DNA of 7,775 nt from Rhodospirillaceae bacterium (GTDB lineage: Bacteria; Pseudomonadota; Alphaproteobacteria; UBA11136): NCBI GenBank assembly GCA_002686135.1, contig NZAO01000067.1, forward strand, positions 1,826-9,600, written 5' to 3'. Below are positions 5,665 through 7,775 of this stretch, in pieces. The notes below the pieces were generated by a model. It had not been told where the DNA came from. It worked only from the letters and a program-made list of their open reading frames with translations, and ran no database searches. Position 1 is the first letter of the stretch; each line of letters opens with the position of its first letter. The position numbers and the translations under genes are program-made.

Positions 5665-7605
5665 ATGCTGAATACGTTCAACAATTTCGAAGACGATCAT
5701 CTCAAGGCCGTTGAATCGGTTATTGAGGACGCCTGGAAAGCGCTGAAAGAAACCCAGCGTGATGACGGGCACTGGGTCTTCAAGCTCGAGGCAGACGCCA
5801 CCATCCCGGCTGAATATATCCTGCTTAACCACTTCATAGGCGAGGTGGAGGAGGATATCGAGGCCAAGCTCGCCAATTACATCCGCTCAGTTCAGGGAGA
5901 TGACGGAGGCTGGCCCCTGTTCCATGCCGGCGATATGGATGTGAGTTGCACCGTCAAGGCCTATCACTCCCTGAAAATCGTCGGTGATGACATCAATGCC
6001 TCCCACATGAAGCGTGCCCGCGAGGCCGTTCTTGCCCACGGCGGTGCAGCCAAAAGCAATGTCTTCACCCGCATCGCGTTATGTCTGTTCGGCGAAACGC
6101 CTTGGCGCGCGGTTCCGGTCATGCCGGTTGAAATCATGATGCTACCGGCCTGGTTTCCCTTTCACTTGAGCAAGGTCTCTTATTGGTCACGGACCGTGAT
6201 TGTTCCCCTGCTCGTGCTCATGGCCTTGAAACCCAAGGCGGTCAACCCCCGTAACGTCGGTGTGGGGGAACTATTCGTTACTCCGCCCGAGAAACATCGC
6301 CGCTATATTACCAATCCGACAGGAGATCCCTGGGGTGAAGTTTTTCTCGCCATCGACAAGGTTCTGCATGTTGTCGAGCCGTTCTTTCCCAAGGTAATCC
6401 GCAAACGAGCCATTGATATAGCTACCAAATGGTTTACCGAGCGCCTGAACGGCGAAGACGGCCTGGGTGGCATCTTCCCGGCCATGGCCAACGCCGTCAT
6501 GGCATATCACGCCCTAGGCTACCCAAAGGATCACCCTGACTTCGCCATCACCAAAAAAGCTATGCACAAACTCCTCTATCTGGAGGAAGACCAAGGATTC
6601 TGCCAGCCTTGCCTGTCCCCGGTATGGGATACGGGCCTAGCGGCCCAGTCCCTGATGGTGACCGGCGAACCCCATAACGGCCCGTGCATCCGCAAGGCCA
6701 TGAATTGGCTGGTTGACCGGCAGGTTCTCGATGTGAAAGGTGATTGGGCCATTGACCGGCCCAACCTCCGCCCCGGTGGCTGGGCTTTTCAGTACTGGAA
6801 TGACCATTACCCGGACGTGGATGATACGGCGGTCGTGGTCATGGCTCTTGACCGTAGCGGCCACCGCCATTACCAGCCGGCCATTACTCGCGCCACCGAA
6901 TGGATCATCGGCATGCAGAACCAGAACGGAGGCTGGGGCGCCTTCGATCCAGACGGCACCAATTACTATCTGGATCACATCCCCTTTGCCGATCACGGTG
7001 CGCTTCTCGACCCCCCCACCGCGGACGTTACAGCTCGCTGTATCAGTATGCTGGCCCAGCTCGGATACGGGAAAACCCACCCCGCCCTTTCCCTAGGGCT
7101 TGATTATTTAAGGCAAAACCAGGAAGAAGATGGCTCCTGGTTCGGCCGCTGGGGAAGCAACTATATCTACGGCACATGGTCGGTTTTGAGCGCCTTCAAT
7201 GCCGCCGGGGAAGATGTGGACGCCTCCCATATACGCAAGGCCGTGGATTGGCTCAAATCCTGTCAACGGGATGATGGGGGGTGGGGTGAAGATGGCGCCT
7301 CCTACTGGCCGGAACGCAAGAGCGAGGTCAAGGAAAGCACACCCTCCCAGACCGCTTGGGCGGTATTGGGGCTGATGGCGGCCGGTGAGATAAAAAGCGA
7401 CGCCGTAAGGCGCGGCGTCGACTACCTTCTTACCTCCCCCAGAAGCGGTCCCCGCTGGGACGAGGATCTTTATACTGCTGTCGGATTTCCACGGGTCTTC
7501 TACCTGCGCTATCACGGATATGCGAAGTATTTTCCCCTTTGGGCATTGTCCAGATATCGCAATTTACTGCGCGGAAACACCAGAACCGTTCCCTACGGAA
7601 TGTGA
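5665..7605 (+). CDS. shc: Squalene-hopene cyclase (Shc/HpnF)
   Basis: This class II triterpene cyclase protonates squalene and closes it to hop-22(29)-ene and hopanol. It acts as a monotopic protein on the inner membrane. The 646-residue product has the catalytic acid motif DVDD at 384-387, just after GGWAFQYWNDHYP. It carries the family's repeated QW motifs: QRDDGHW (31-37), QGDDGGW (77-83), QNQNGGW (418-424), QEEDGSW (486-492) and QRDDGGW (534-540). The hydrophobic stretch MMLPAWFPFHLSKVSYWSRTVIVPLLVLM (158-186) is typical of the membrane-contact and substrate-channel region. The C-terminal FPRVFYLRYHGYAKYFPLWALSRYR is a standard Shc ending. The length is in the normal range and no core residue appears missing. 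The ATG at 5665 has only a weak ribosome binding site. The last codon and stop overlap the hpnG GTG start. Hopene versus tetrahymanol or other products cannot be told from sequence alone, but hopene is by far the likeliest. Confidence 0.97.
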   Translation: MLNTFNNFEDDHLKAVESVIEDAWKALKETQRDDGHWVFKLEADATIPAEYILLNHFIGEVEEDIEAKLANYIRSVQGDDGGWPLFHAGDMDVSCTVKAYHSLKIVGDDINASHMKRAREAVLAHGGAAKSNVFTRIALCLFGETPWRAVPVMPVEIMMLPAWFPFHLSKVSYWSRTVIVPLLVLMALKPKAVNPRNVGVGELFVTPPEKHRRYITNPTGDPWGEVFLAIDKVLHVVEPFFPKVIRKRAIDIATKWFTERLNGEDGLGGIFPAMANAVMAYHALGYPKDHPDFAITKKAMHKLLYLEEDQGFCQPCLSPVWDTGLAAQSLMVTGEPHNGPCIRKAMNWLVDRQVLDVKGDWAIDRPNLRPGGWAFQYWNDHYPDVDDTAVVVMALDRSGHRHYQPAITRATEWIIGMQNQNGGWGAFDPDGTNYYLDHIPFADHGALLDPPTADVTARCISMLAQLGYGKTHPALSLGLDYLRQNQEEDGSWFGRWGSNYIYGTWSVLSAFNAAGEDVDASHIRKAVDWLKSCQRDDGGWGEDGASYWPERKSEVKESTPSQTAWAVLGLMAAGEIKSDAVRRGVDYLLTSPRSGPRWDEDLYTAVGFPRVFYLRYHGYAKYFPLWALSRYRNLLRGNTRTVPYGM

Positions 7606-7775
7606 CCTTTATCCCGCCAGATAAACCTGGCTTCGTGACCGGCCTCATGGCCGAGGCCGCGCATCTTGAACGCATTTCCTGTGCCACCTTTTGTTCCGGC
7701 AGCAACCCGGCCCGTGCCGCCAAAGGCGCCCAACAAATGGTTGATTCTGGCACCACGGGGCTGGTGAGCTTCGGG
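7602..7775 (+). CDS. hpnG: Hopanoid-associated phosphorylase HpnG, 3'-truncated by window edge
   Basis: HpnG belongs to the nucleoside phosphorylase family and removes adenine from adenosylhopane on the way to ribosylhopane and bacteriohopanetetrol. Only the first 58 codons are present. The frame from GTG 7602 stays open to the last base and includes GFVTGLMAEAAHLERIS (residues 10-26), which resembles the family's opening GL-x-x-EA motif. A small-residue loop, CSGSNPARAAKGAQQMVDSG (31-50), and TGLVSFG (52-58) follow; in the family this segment leads into the phosphate/nucleoside-binding core. The GTG overlaps the shc TGA as GTGA (7602-7605), the same junction type as hpnD/hpnE. No separate ribosome binding site is evident, so coupling to shc is likely. 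The identity rests on short sequence plus position directly after shc. Confidence 0.8.
   Translation, partial: MTFIPPDKPGFVTGLMAEAAHLERISCATFCSGSNPARAAKGAQQMVDSGTTGLVSFG

Noticed and set aside
6637..7080. 147-codon minus-strand frame inside shc
   Set aside because: It lies wholly within the squalene-hopene cyclase coding sequence and its product has no recognisable fold or motif.
7398..7420. Perfect 8-bp stem (CGACGCCG with CGGCGTCG) with a 7-base loop inside shc
   Set aside because: It encodes ordinary Shc residues (SDAVRRGVD region), has no T run, and GC-rich coding sequence produces such stems by chance.
1..7775. An undescribed multi-gene system, mobile element or CRISPR array
   Set aside because: Every sizeable gene fits a known family in a well-known arrangement, and I saw no direct-repeat array, transposase or terminal inverted repeats.

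Overview
The window reads as an ordinary stretch of alphaproteobacterial chromosome. It carries the 3' part of a heme A synthase gene (ctaA), a convergent gene for a TorF-type outer-membrane protein, and a hopanoid/squalene cluster in the order hpnC, hpnD, hpnE, shc (hpnF), hpnG. The alphaproteobacterial assignment is an inference. It rests on the COX15-like form of CtaA, the three-gene HpnCDE route to squalene and the hpnC-D-E-F-G order. I cannot name a genus. No transposase, integrase, tRNA, rRNA or CRISPR array is visible.

Layout. Bases 1-989 (+) hold ctaA without its first residues. Bases 990-1125 hold a bidirectional intrinsic terminator and a second imperfect hairpin. The porin-like gene lies on the minus strand (1126-1851). 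A gene-free, AT-rich stretch of about 520 bases (1852-2370) separates it from the divergent hopanoid cluster and contains several short dyads and candidate promoter elements. From 2371 to the right edge everything is on the plus strand: hpnC, a 147-base gap with a perfect 11-bp hairpin, hpnD, hpnE (overlapping hpnD by 4 bases), an 88-base gap with a perfect TTGACA box, shc, and the first 58 codons of hpnG (overlapping shc by 4 bases).

How the genes work together. HpnD joins two farnesyl diphosphates to presqualene diphosphate, HpnC converts that to hydroxysqualene, and the flavoprotein HpnE reduces it to squalene. Shc cyclises squalene to hopene/hopanol. HpnG acts later, on adenosylhopane, during side-chain formation. 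hpnH and the FPP-supply genes are not in the window and may lie beyond the right edge or elsewhere. All complete genes look intact, with the expected active-site motifs.

I found no undescribed system here. The points most worth a second look are in the non-coding DNA: the dyad-rich divergent region, the hairpin between hpnC and hpnD, and a possible separate promoter for shc-hpnG.
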